A DNA stretch of 15,999 bases from Cellulomonas sp. (GTDB lineage Bacteria; Actinomycetota; Actinomycetes; Actinomycetales; Cellulomonadaceae): contig DAIDJQ010000059.1 of the NCBI GenBank assembly GCA_027451305.1, forward strand, positions 1-15,999, written 5' to 3'. The notes below the pieces were generated by a model. It ran no database searches. It saw only the letters and a list, made by a program, of their open reading frames with translations, and had not been told where the DNA came from. This document shows, piece after piece, positions 7,244 to 15,999 of the stretch. The translations under genes were made by a program, and so were the position numbers. How positions within the stretch are numbered: position 1 is the first letter of the stretch; each line of letters begins with the position of its first letter.

Positions 7244-8128
7244 ATGAACCGAGTCCTCGGTGACAAGCGGGCGATCGCGCTGCTGCTCGGGCCGGCGCTG
7301 CTCGTCTACTCCCTGATCATGCTGCTGCCGATGCTGTGGTCGCTGGGCTACACCCTCTTCAAGGGCAGCGTGATCACCGGCTTCACCTGGGCCGGTGGCC
7401 ACAACTTCTCGACGTTCCTGCATGACAAGGCGGCCCACGAGGCCCTGGTCTTCACCGCGAAGTACGCCGTCCTCATCACGGTCGGGCAGGTCACCATGGG
7501 GTACCTGCTGGCGCTGCTCTACATCTTCTTCTTGAGGAAATCGTCGGGGGTCATCCGGACGCTGGTGTTCTTCCCGGTGGTGCTGCCGACGGTGGCCGTC
7601 GCCCTGCTGTTCCAGAAGTTCTTCGAGTTCGCGCCGCAGACCGGCCCGGTGAACTCGGTGCTGCAGGCGCTCGGCCTGCACGGCGTGGACTGGTTCGGCT
7701 CGGCAGGCAAGGCGTTCGTGGTGATCGCACTGATGGACATCTGGCGGTCGATGGGCTTCTACGCGGTGCTGCTCTACGCCGGCCTGATCGACATCCCGGA
7801 GGAGACGCTGGAGTCGGCGCGGCTCGACGGAGCGTCCGGGTGGCGCCTCGTCCGCACCATCGTGCTGCCGCTGTCGCTGCCGGTGCTGATCTCGTCGCTG
7901 ATCTTCAGCATCAACGGCACGCTCAAGGTGTTCGACTCCATCTACGCCCTCACCGGCGGTGGACCGGGCAGCGGGACCACGCCCTTGACGCTGCTGATGT
8001 ACAGGACGTCGTTCTTCTACGGCGACTACGGCTACGGGTCCACCATCGCGCTCGCGCTGACGATCCTGTGCCTCCTCGTGACCGTCTTCATCTTCCGCGC
8101 CAACCGGCGCGATCTGACCCAGGGCTGA
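7244..8128 (+). CDS. sugar ABC transporter permease, MalF/UgpA type
   Basis: This 294-residue inner-membrane permease forms one half of the transport channel. It has about six hydrophobic helices (first near residues 9-31) and the cytoplasmic EAA loop that contacts the ATPase: EETLESARLDGASGWRLVRT followed by IVLPLSLPVL. The segment ALTGGGPGSGTTPLTLLMY near the C-terminus is characteristic of MalF-like subunits of CUT1 transporters. The ATG at 7244 has only a weak upstream GAAAG, so translation may be modest. It follows the binding protein after a hairpin-containing gap and is separated from the second permease by 3 bases. No ATP-binding subunit is encoded nearby; CUT1 systems of actinomycetes usually share an MsiK-type ATPase from elsewhere. 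Confidence 0.95.
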   Translation: MNRVLGDKRAIALLLGPALLVYSLIMLLPMLWSLGYTLFKGSVITGFTWAGGHNFSTFLHDKAAHEALVFTAKYAVLITVGQVTMGYLLALLYIFFLRKSSGVIRTLVFFPVVLPTVAVALLFQKFFEFAPQTGPVNSVLQALGLHGVDWFGSAGKAFVVIALMDIWRSMGFYAVLLYAGLIDIPEETLESARLDGASGWRLVRTIVLPLSLPVLISSLIFSINGTLKVFDSIYALTGGGPGSGTTPLTLLMYRTSFFYGDYGYGSTIALALTILCLLVTVFIFRANRRDLTQG

Positions 8129-8131
8129 CAC

Positions 8132-9028
8132 ATGACCGCGACGACCGTCGACCCCACCACTCGTCCGACCCTCCGGCGAACCGTCCGCTCGCGCGGCCGG
8201 ATCGTTCGGAAGGTGCGCCGGATCCCGCTGTACGTCCTGGTCACGGTGCTGCTGGTGGTCATGGTGTACCCGCTGCTCTGGATCCTGCTGGGCTCCTTCA
8301 AGACCCAGGACGAGTTCCTGAACAACCCCACCTGGGCGCTGCCGCACAACTTCCTCAACGTCGCCAACTACACGCAGGCGTGGTCCAGCATCGCGCTGTA
8401 CCTGCGCAACTCCGTGGTGGCCGTGTTCCCCGCCCTCGCGCTGGTGATCCTGCTCGGCACGGCGGCCGGGTACGCGCTCGAGGTGATGGTGTTCCGGGGA
8501 CGTTCCAGCATCCTGCTGGTGTTCCTCGCCGGGATCATGATCCCGGGCCAGATGATCCTGCTCCCGCTGTTCACCGTGTACTTCAAGCTGCACCTGACCA
8601 GCACGCTGTGGCCGCTGATCCTCACGTACACCGCCACGGGCCTGCCCCTGACCGTGTTCATGATGGCGACCTACTTCCGTTCGGTACCGCGGGAGGTGTT
8701 CGAGGCGTCCACGCTGGACGGTGCCTCCGCGGTCCGGTCGTTCTGGTCGATCGGGCTGCCGATGATGCGCAGCGCCGTGTTCACCATCGCCCTGGTGCAG
8801 TTCTTCTTCCTCTGGAACGACCTGCTGATCGCCCTGACGTTCACCACCCAGGACACGCTGCGCACCGTTCAGGTCGGGCTGCTGAACTTCACCGGTCAGT
8901 ACGGGGCCGTGGACTACGGGCCGACCTTCGCAGCCATCTGCATCAACATGCTGCTGGTCCTCGTGCTCTACGTGTTCCTCAACCAGCGCGTGATGCGCGG
9001 CCTGTCGGCCGGCGCGGTCAAGGGCTGA
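8132..9028 (+). CDS. sugar ABC transporter permease, MalG/UgpE type
   Basis: This 298-residue protein is the second membrane subunit of the importer. It begins with a basic, cytoplasmic N-terminus, then a first helix (YVLVTVLLVVMVYPLLWILL) followed by GSFKTQDEF, the usual start of MalG-like proteins. The EAA loop is PREVFEASTLDGASAVRSFW followed by SIGLPMMRSAV, which matches the ATPase-contact motif. The helix FFFLWNDLLIALTF also fits the family. It starts 3 bases after the first permease stop and ends 4 bases before the rhamnosidase start, so the three genes are surely co-transcribed and translationally linked. Confidence 0.95.
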   Translation: MTATTVDPTTRPTLRRTVRSRGRIVRKVRRIPLYVLVTVLLVVMVYPLLWILLGSFKTQDEFLNNPTWALPHNFLNVANYTQAWSSIALYLRNSVVAVFPALALVILLGTAAGYALEVMVFRGRSSILLVFLAGIMIPGQMILLPLFTVYFKLHLTSTLWPLILTYTATGLPLTVFMMATYFRSVPREVFEASTLDGASAVRSFWSIGLPMMRSAVFTIALVQFFFLWNDLLIALTFTTQDTLRTVQVGLLNFTGQYGAVDYGPTFAAICINMLLVLVLYVFLNQRVMRGLSAGAVKG

Positions 9029-9032
9029 GCCG

Positions 9033-11690
9033 ATGAGAGCCCCCGAGGCGGACGGGATCACCGGCCGCTCCCAGCTGACTGCCCCGCGCCCCCAACCCGC
9101 GCAGGACCGGCTCCAGGTAGCCCCTCCGGTCGTCGAGCACCACCGGGCGGCGCTCGGCATCGGCGAGGCCGCACCGCGGCTCTCGTGGGAGGTGCGGCAG
9201 GCTCCGGACGGCTGGTCGCAGGACGCCTACCAGCTGCGACGTGACGACGACGGTGGGGTGACGACCGCCGACTGGGTGGCCGGTGACGCGCAGGTGCTCG
9301 TCGGCTGGCCGTTCGACACGCTCCGCTCTCGGGAGCGCGCGACCGTCCGGGTCCGGGTCCGGGGGAGCGACGGCGTGGTCTCGGCGTGGTCGGGGCCGAC
9401 GACGGTGGAAGCAGGTCTGCTCGCGCCGGGGGACTGGGCGGCCGTCGCGATCACGCCCGCCGGCCCCGTCGAGGATGGTGAGCTGCGCCGGCCGCCCCTG
9501 CTCCGGTACGAGTTCGCCGTGGCGGCCGGGATCCGGTCCGCGCGGCTGTACCTGACCGCGCACGGCCTCGTCGAGGCCGAGATCAACGGGATCCGGGTCG
9601 GCGACGAGGAGCTCGCTCCCGGCTGGACCGTGTACGGCTCGCGGCTGCACTGCTCCACGTTCGACGTGACCGAGCTCCTGCAGCCGGGCGCCAACGCGAT
9701 CGGGGCGTTCCTCGGCGACGGCTGGTACCGCGGCCGGATCGGCTTCGACGGCGGCACGCGGGACATCTACGGCGACCGCCTTGCCCTCGTCGCCCAGCTG
9801 GAGATCGAGCTGGCGGACGGGACGCGGCAGACGGTCGCCACCGGGCCGGGCTGGAAGGCGGGCCGCGGACCGATCCTGAGCTCCGGTCTGTACGAGGGTG
9901 AGACGTACGACGCCCGGCTGCTGCCGGTCGGGTGGTCGTCCCCCGGTCTGGACGACGACGCATGGGCTCACGTCGAGGTCGTCGAGCGGGACCCGCGCAC
10001 GCTGGTCGCTCCGGAGGGTCCGGGCATCCGGTGCACGCAGGAGGTCAGCCCCGTCTCGGTCGAGCGCAGGTCCGACGGCACCTATCTCCTGGACTTCGGG
10101 CAGAACCTCGTCGGGCGGCTGCGGATCACGGTGGACGGCCCGGAGGGCACGCGGATCGTGCTGCGGCACGCCGAGGTGCTCCAGGACGGCGAGCTCTACA
10201 CGCGTCCGCTGCGAGCGGCTGTCTCCGTCGACACCTACGTGCTCGGTCCCGGTGGACGGCAGGTCTGGGAGCCCCGGTTCACCATCCACGGCTTCCGGTA
10301 CGCACAGGTCGAGGGGTGGCCGGGCGAGCTCGACCCGGGGGCTGTGGTCGCACGGGTGCTCCACTCGGACCTGCGGCGAACCGGGGGGTTCGCGTGCTCC
10401 GACCCGCGGCTCGACCGACTGCACGAGAACGTCGTGTGGAGCATGCGCGGCAACTTCGTCGGGATCCCCACGGACTGCCCGCAGCGCGACGAGCGGCTCG
10501 GCTGGACGGGGGACATCCAGGTGTTCGCCCCGACGGCCACCTTCCTCTACGACTGCTCGGGGTTCCTCTCCTCGTGGCTGCGCGACCTCGCGCTCGAGCA
10601 GCTGCCGGACGGCACCGTGCCCTGGTTCGTCCCGACGATCTACGGCAACGCGATGTGGACCCCGCCCCGCCCGGGCGCGGCCTGGGGGGACGCGGCCGTG
10701 ATCGTTCCCTGGGAGCTGTATCGCCGCTACGGCGACCGCGAGGTCCTCGCGCGTCAGTACGACAGCGCGCGCGCGTGGGTGGCGTGCGTCGAACGGCTCG
10801 CGGGGGCCGACCGGCTGTGGGACGACGGATTCCAGCTGGGGGACTGGCTCGACCCTGCCGCTCCGCCCGACGACCCCGCGGCCGGACGGACCGACCGGTA
10901 CCTGGTCGCCACTGCCTACTTCGCCCGGTCCGCCGAGCTTCTGGGGCGAATGGCTGCGGCGCTCGGGCTCGAGGACGATGCCGAGCAGCACCATGAGCTT
11001 GCCCGGCAGGTGCGCACCGCCTTCGTCCGGCGCTACGTGCAGCCCTCAGGGCTGCTGACCAACGACGCACCCACGGCGTACGCCCTCGCCCTCGCCTTCG
11101 ACCTGGTGCCCCGGGCGCTGCGTCAGGCGGCCGGTGACCGTCTCGCCGCGCTCGTCTCGCTCGCCGGCGACCGGATCGCGACCGGCTTCGTGGGGACGCC
11201 GGTGATCCTCGACGCGCTGACCTCGACCGGTCACCTCGACCGGGCGTACGCGCTGCTCATGCAGACGGAGTGCCCGTCCTGGCTCTACATGGTCGGCCAC
11301 GGCGCGACCACGACGTGGGAGCGCTGGGACTCGATGCAGCCGGACGGGACAGTCAACCCGGGAGGCATGACGTCGTTCAACCACTACGCCCTTGGTGCCG
11401 TCGCCGACTGGCTGCACGGGACCGTGGCGGGCCTCCGGCAGACGTCCCCGGACGGCCGCGAGGTGACGGTCGAGCCCCGTCCCGGGGGCGGGCTCACCTG
11501 GGCGAGCGCGTGGCTCGAGACATCGGTGGGGCGGTTCGCCTCCCGGTGGGACGACGACGGGACCGACCTGGTGGTGAGCCTCGACGTACCGGTCGGGGGG
11601 CGGGCGACGCTCCGGGTCGGCGACGTGACGGAGGTGCTCGGCGGCGGGTCCCACGAGCGGAGGGTGCACCGGCAGGTCGCCGCTCGCTGA
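9033..11690 (+). CDS. alpha-L-rhamnosidase, glycoside hydrolase family 78
   Basis: This 885-residue enzyme should hydrolyse terminal alpha-L-rhamnose from glycosides. Order of domains: an N-terminal beta region with the LGIGEAAPRLSWEV motif (residues 42-55), a rhamnosidase N-domain (about 158-325), a concanavalin-like domain (about 331-440), the (alpha/alpha)6 catalytic domain (about 450-790) and a C-terminal beta domain. The catalytic motif DCPQRDERLGWTGD begins at D481, making E487 the likely general acid by analogy with the Streptomyces avermitilis enzyme; E763 in TTTWERWDS is the likely general base. There is no signal peptide, so it acts in the cytoplasm on substrate imported by the preceding transporter. 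The ATG at 9033 has AAGGG 8 bases upstream, inside the end of the permease gene. It is the last gene of the operon; no strong terminator was seen after it. Confidence 0.96.
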   Translation: MRAPEADGITGRSQLTAPRPQPAQDRLQVAPPVVEHHRAALGIGEAAPRLSWEVRQAPDGWSQDAYQLRRDDDGGVTTADWVAGDAQVLVGWPFDTLRSRERATVRVRVRGSDGVVSAWSGPTTVEAGLLAPGDWAAVAITPAGPVEDGELRRPPLLRYEFAVAAGIRSARLYLTAHGLVEAEINGIRVGDEELAPGWTVYGSRLHCSTFDVTELLQPGANAIGAFLGDGWYRGRIGFDGGTRDIYGDRLALVAQLEIELADGTRQTVATGPGWKAGRGPILSSGLYEGETYDARLLPVGWSSPGLDDDAWAHVEVVERDPRTLVAPEGPGIRCTQEVSPVSVERRSDGTYLLDFGQNLVGRLRITVDGPEGTRIVLRHAEVLQDGELYTRPLRAAVSVDTYVLGPGGRQVWEPRFTIHGFRYAQVEGWPGELDPGAVVARVLHSDLRRTGGFACSDPRLDRLHENVVWSMRGNFVGIPTDCPQRDERLGWTGDIQVFAPTATFLYDCSGFLSSWLRDLALEQLPDGTVPWFVPTIYGNAMWTPPRPGAAWGDAAVIVPWELYRRYGDREVLARQYDSARAWVACVERLAGADRLWDDGFQLGDWLDPAAPPDDPAAGRTDRYLVATAYFARSAELLGRMAAALGLEDDAEQHHELARQVRTAFVRRYVQPSGLLTNDAPTAYALALAFDLVPRALRQAAGDRLAALVSLAGDRIATGFVGTPVILDALTSTGHLDRAYALLMQTECPSWLYMVGHGATTTWERWDSMQPDGTVNPGGMTSFNHYALGAVADWLHGTVAGLRQTSPDGREVTVEPRPGGGLTWASAWLETSVGRFASRWDDDGTDLVVSLDVPVGGRATLRVGDVTEVLGGGSHERRVHRQVAAR

Positions 11691-11715
11691 GCCCCATGGT
11701 GGCGACGGTGACGCG

Positions 11716-12177
11716 CTATCGCGGCTCGGCTGACCGTTGCGGCCCGTCCCAGCCCCAGCGCGGGACGGGCAGCCCGTCGGGGACGTCGTCGGCCGAGTGC
11801 GGATAGCGGGACATGCTGCCCGTTGCCCAGGCGAAGTAGTCGTGCAGCGCCGCCCGCAGGGGTACGCCGTCCGCGAGGCCGACGTCGGTCAGCGCCTGGT
11901 CGAAGCAGGCGATCGCGCGCCGGTCCATCTCGTCGTGCTCGCCCTCGCCGCTGTGCAGGCGCACCACCGAGGTCTCGTCCCCGTAGGCCGTCGTGAAGGC
12001 CGGCGGACCGCCGAGCGCCTCCGCCCAGTACGCCGCGAGGCGCTCGGTGTGCTCGGGATGGAAGCCGTGGCTGAATGCGTGGGCGACGACGTCGTCGGCC
12101 ATGACACGGGTGTGCCACGCCTCAGCCAGGCGGAGCAGCGCCGGGGTGCCGCCGATCGCGTCGTAGAGGCTCTGCAC
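11716..12177 (-). CDS. group II-like truncated haemoglobin
   Basis: This 153-residue haem protein family binds oxygen or nitric oxide and often serves in redox or NO protection. The start YDAIGG (residues 5-10), the A-F-S-H-G-F-H-P-E-H-T-E-R-L-A-x-Y-W segment (34-51) and the GGPPAFT turn fit group II globins. The probable proximal His is H75 (VVRLHSGEGEH); H81 is an alternative. The position where group II proteins usually carry the G8 tryptophan appears to be F92 (AIACFDQAL). A C-terminal tail (DVPDGLPVPRWGWDG) extends beyond the globin core. The GTG at 12177 is the only start that matches the family N-terminus; no good ribosome-binding site precedes it. The open frame continues far upstream, but that is antisense to the ATPase genes. 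It is convergent with the rhamnosidase and divergent from the ATPase operon. Confidence 0.85.
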   Translation of the reverse strand: MQSLYDAIGGTPALLRLAEAWHTRVMADDVVAHAFSHGFHPEHTERLAAYWAEALGGPPAFTTAYGDETSVVRLHSGEGEHDEMDRRAIACFDQALTDVGLADGVPLRAALHDYFAWATGSMSRYPHSADDVPDGLPVPRWGWDGPQRSAEPR

Positions 12178-12256
12178 CTGGCCATGGTGAGCCGATGCGG
12201 ACGGCCGCGACAAGGGCCTGACGCGCTGCGTGCGAGACTGCGCGCCGCCGTGACCA

Positions 12257-12271
12257 CGGCCTTTAGGCCCT
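12257..12271. promoter_or_regulatory. dyad between globin and ATPase genes, DosR/DevR-box-like
   Basis: The sequence cggcctttaggccct contains the dyad ggcct-tt-aggcc and the CTWWAG centre of the mycobacterial DosR box, but the neighbouring A/T positions are C/G here. It lies 61 bases upstream of the first ATPase gene and 80 bases upstream of the globin gene, a suitable place for an activator site. The match is partial and a short GC-rich dyad can arise by chance. Confidence 0.3.
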
Positions 12272-12331
12272 GTTCGGCACCCTCGGCGCGCGCGACGGTG
12301 GAACCAGCCGTCCGTGGAAGGAGGCTGGGCG

Positions 12332-12781
12332 ATGCCGCGCGCACCTGACCTGCTGCGCCGCTTCCTTCCGGCCGGCGCTCCCGGGGCGGCCGGGGTGGCC
12401 GGCGTCCCGACCGACCGGGTGGCGGACGTGACGGCCGAGCTGGCGCCGGTGTTCGCCCGGCTGGCCGCCACCGAGGCCCGGTGCGACGAGGTCGTCGAGC
12501 AGGGTCGCCGTGATGCGCTGCAGGCGGCGACGCGCACCACGGACCAGGTGCGCGCCATCGTCGCGACGGCCGAGCAGCGTGCTGCCGGGGAGCGCGTCGA
12601 CGCCCTGGCGCGAGCCCAGCAGATCACCCGGCAGCAGACGGCGGCCGAGCTGGCCGGCGCGCAGGCGCAGGCTGCACAGCTGCGGGCGGACGCCCTCGAG
12701 CGCATCCCGGACCACGTCGCTCGCATCACGGCCGCCGTCACGGCGATGGTCGCAGCCGTCCGGCCGGACGATGCGCCATGA
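12332..12781 (+). CDS. V/A-type ATPase peripheral-stalk subunit (H/G-like)
   Basis: This 149-residue protein is likely the stalk subunit that pairs with subunit E to form the stator of a V/A-type ATPase. After an N-terminal region rich in Pro, Gly and Ala, residues from about 35 to 130 are a long Ala/Glu/Arg/Gln-rich helix (ELAPVFARLAATEARCDEVV onward) of the coiled-coil type found in H/G subunits; there are no membrane helices. The sequence is low in complexity, so the call rests mainly on its place at the head of the ATPase operon and its overlap with the next gene. ATG at 12332 has GGAAGGAGG upstream with 7-base spacing, an excellent signal. Its stop overlaps the next start (ATGA). Confidence 0.75.
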   Translation: MPRAPDLLRRFLPAGAPGAAGVAGVPTDRVADVTAELAPVFARLAATEARCDEVVEQGRRDALQAATRTTDQVRAIVATAEQRAAGERVDALARAQQITRQQTAAELAGAQAQAAQLRADALERIPDHVARITAAVTAMVAAVRPDDAP

Positions 12782-13687
12782 GCACGGCCTGGGTCGCCGT
12801 CGGGGTCCGCTCGACCGCGATGCGCCGCCGCCGTCTCGGCCTGCCCGCCACGCGGGCGCTGGCCGCCTCGCCGTCGCTGGACGCGGCGCTGTCGGTGCTG
12901 GCCGGCGGCCCGTACGGCCACGACGTGCGTGCCGACCAGTCGCTGGAGCAGGCGCAGCGGGCCGTCGTGGCGACGCTCGTCTGGAACCTGCGGGTGCTCG
13001 CCGGCTGGGCCCCCCGCGACGGCGTCGCGCTGCTGCGTGCGCTGGCCGCGCCGATCGAGGCGATCAACATCGACGAGCACCTGCGCCGGGCCGTCGACGG
13101 CGCTGCGCTGCCCCCGTACCGGCTGGGCGCGCTCGCGACGGCCTGGCCACGGATCGCCGCCACCACGGACGCACCCGGCCTGCGCACGGTGCTCGCCCAG
13201 TCCCCCTGGGAGGACCCGGGCAGCGACGACCGGCACGAGATCTCGGTCGCCATCCGGCTCTCGCTGGCCGAGCGGGTCTCGATCGAGGTCCCGGACGCCC
13301 GCCGGTGGGCCGCCGGTGCGGCGGCCCTCGTCGTCGCCCGCGAGCTCGGCTTCCGCGCCGTTGCGCCGAGCAGCCGGGTCCGGTTCCTCGCCTCCCGGGT
13401 GCTCGGGCCGGCCGCCGGGGACGCCGGATCGCTCACGGCCCTGCAGGCCTCGCTGCCGGCTGCGGCGCGGTGGGCGCTGGGCGAGGTCACCGAACCGGGG
13501 CAGCTGTGGCGGGCCGAGGCGGCGTGGTGGGCTCGCGTCGACCGCGAGGCCGCGGGCCTCTCGCGTCAGCGCGGGACGGATACGGGGCCTCTGGTGGGCA
13601 CGGTCGCGCGACTGGTCGTGGACGCCTGGCGGGTCCGCGCCGCGCTCGAGCTGGCGGCCCGCGGGGGACGTGTCGTGGAGGACTTCG

Positions 13688-13701
<14 letters not shown>
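12778..13701 (+). CDS. ntpC: V/A-type ATPase subunit C (V0 d/AC39-like)
   Basis: This 307-residue soluble, mostly helical protein should be the funnel-shaped subunit that links the central rotor axle to the ring of c subunits. The start (MSTAWVAVGVRSTAMRRRRL), the NLRVLAGWAPRDGVALLRAL stretch, with its aromatic/Leu-rich helix, and the length are consistent with bacterial AC39-like C subunits. Similarity is moderate by eye, and identification leans on the position between the stalk gene and subunit I. It starts with an ATGA overlap with the previous gene and overlaps the next one by 14 bases. Confidence 0.75.
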
Positions 13702-15730
<2,029 letters not shown>

Positions 15731-15734
<4 letters not shown>

Positions 15735-15999
15735 CGACCGGCGCGACGAGCACGACGGACGTGGAGAGCCCGGTCGGCACCGCGAGCTCGTTGGAGCCCC
15801 TGCAGCGTGCGCTGCTGCGACGCGCGCAGGCCGCCGCCGACGCCCTGCGCGACGACGCCGAGCGCACGGCCCGCGCGGCGACCGACGCCGCGCGGCAGCA
15901 GGCGGCTGCGGCATTGGCCAAGGCCCGTGCCGACGGCGAGGCGGACGCCGCCCAGCGGCAGGCGGAGGACCGGGCGCACGCGCGCCGCGAGGCCCGCGG
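15731..15999 (+). CDS. V/A-type ATPase subunit E, 3'-partial
   Basis: The first 89 codons of a peripheral-stalk protein are visible and the gene runs off the window. After a polar Thr/Ser-rich start comes PLQRALLRRAQAAADALRDD and a continuous Ala/Arg/Glu/Gln helix without prolines, typical of the N-terminal coiled coil of subunit E. The globular C-terminal half, which would confirm the call, lies outside. The gene starts in an ATGA overlap with subunit F. Operon position supports the call more than the low-complexity sequence itself. Genes for the catalytic A and B subunits and D should follow. Confidence 0.75.

Noticed and set aside
7094..10994. Long minus-strand open frames (7094-9160 and 9018-10994) opposite the permeases and rhamnosidase.
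   Set aside because: Translations are dominated by Arg, His, Gln, Glu and Asp without family motifs; the plus-strand genes are unmistakable.
5791..11690. Missing ATP-binding subunit as a sign of a deletion in the transport operon.
   Set aside because: CUT1 transporters of actinomycetes commonly lack their own ATPase and share MsiK, and the gene junctions here are tight and intact.

Overview
The window is very GC-rich, uses GTG starts and many ATGA/TGATG start-stop overlaps, and carries gene families typical of high-GC Gram-positive bacteria. It looks like a chromosomal segment of an actinomycete; a Cellulomonas-like member of the Micrococcales is my guess. No tRNA, rRNA, CRISPR array, insertion sequence or integrase was seen.

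Layout. (a) 1-2494, plus strand: the C-terminal part of a 14-helix DHA2-type MFS exporter with a very long loop, then a TetR-type regulator, separated by a long hairpin. (b) 2632-4128, minus strand: a DoxX-family membrane protein and a DUF998-like membrane protein. (c) 4430-11690: a glycoside uptake and hydrolysis locus. A divergent LacI-family repressor (minus) faces an operon (plus) of a lipoprotein solute-binding protein, two CUT1-type permeases and a cytoplasmic GH78 alpha-L-rhamnosidase. A LacI-type palindrome overlaps the operon promoter, and a second, nearly identical copy lies beyond the 3' end of the repressor gene. No ATPase gene is present, as expected for CUT1 systems that use a shared MsiK-type ATPase. 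(d) 11716-12177, minus strand: a group II-like truncated haemoglobin. (e) 12332 to the end, plus strand: the first six genes of a V/A-type (rotary) ATPase operon, ordered stalk H/G-like, C, I(a), K(c), F, E (cut by the window end). Catalytic A, B and D genes presumably follow.

How the parts work together. In (c), the binding protein should capture an L-rhamnose-containing glycoside or oligosaccharide, the permeases import it, and the rhamnosidase removes alpha-L-rhamnose in the cytoplasm. LacI would release its operator when a derived sugar appears. In (e), the genes encode the membrane rotor and stator and the peripheral stalks of a V-type ATPase, which is not the usual F-type enzyme of actinomycetes. 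The haemoglobin and ATPase genes diverge from a 154-bp region with a short dyad that loosely resembles a DosR/DevR box.

The most interesting points are the paired LacI operators, one of them with no obvious target gene, the compact V-type ATPase operon with an unusual gene order, and the strong hairpin between the binding-protein and permease genes. I found nothing that is clearly a new type of system.
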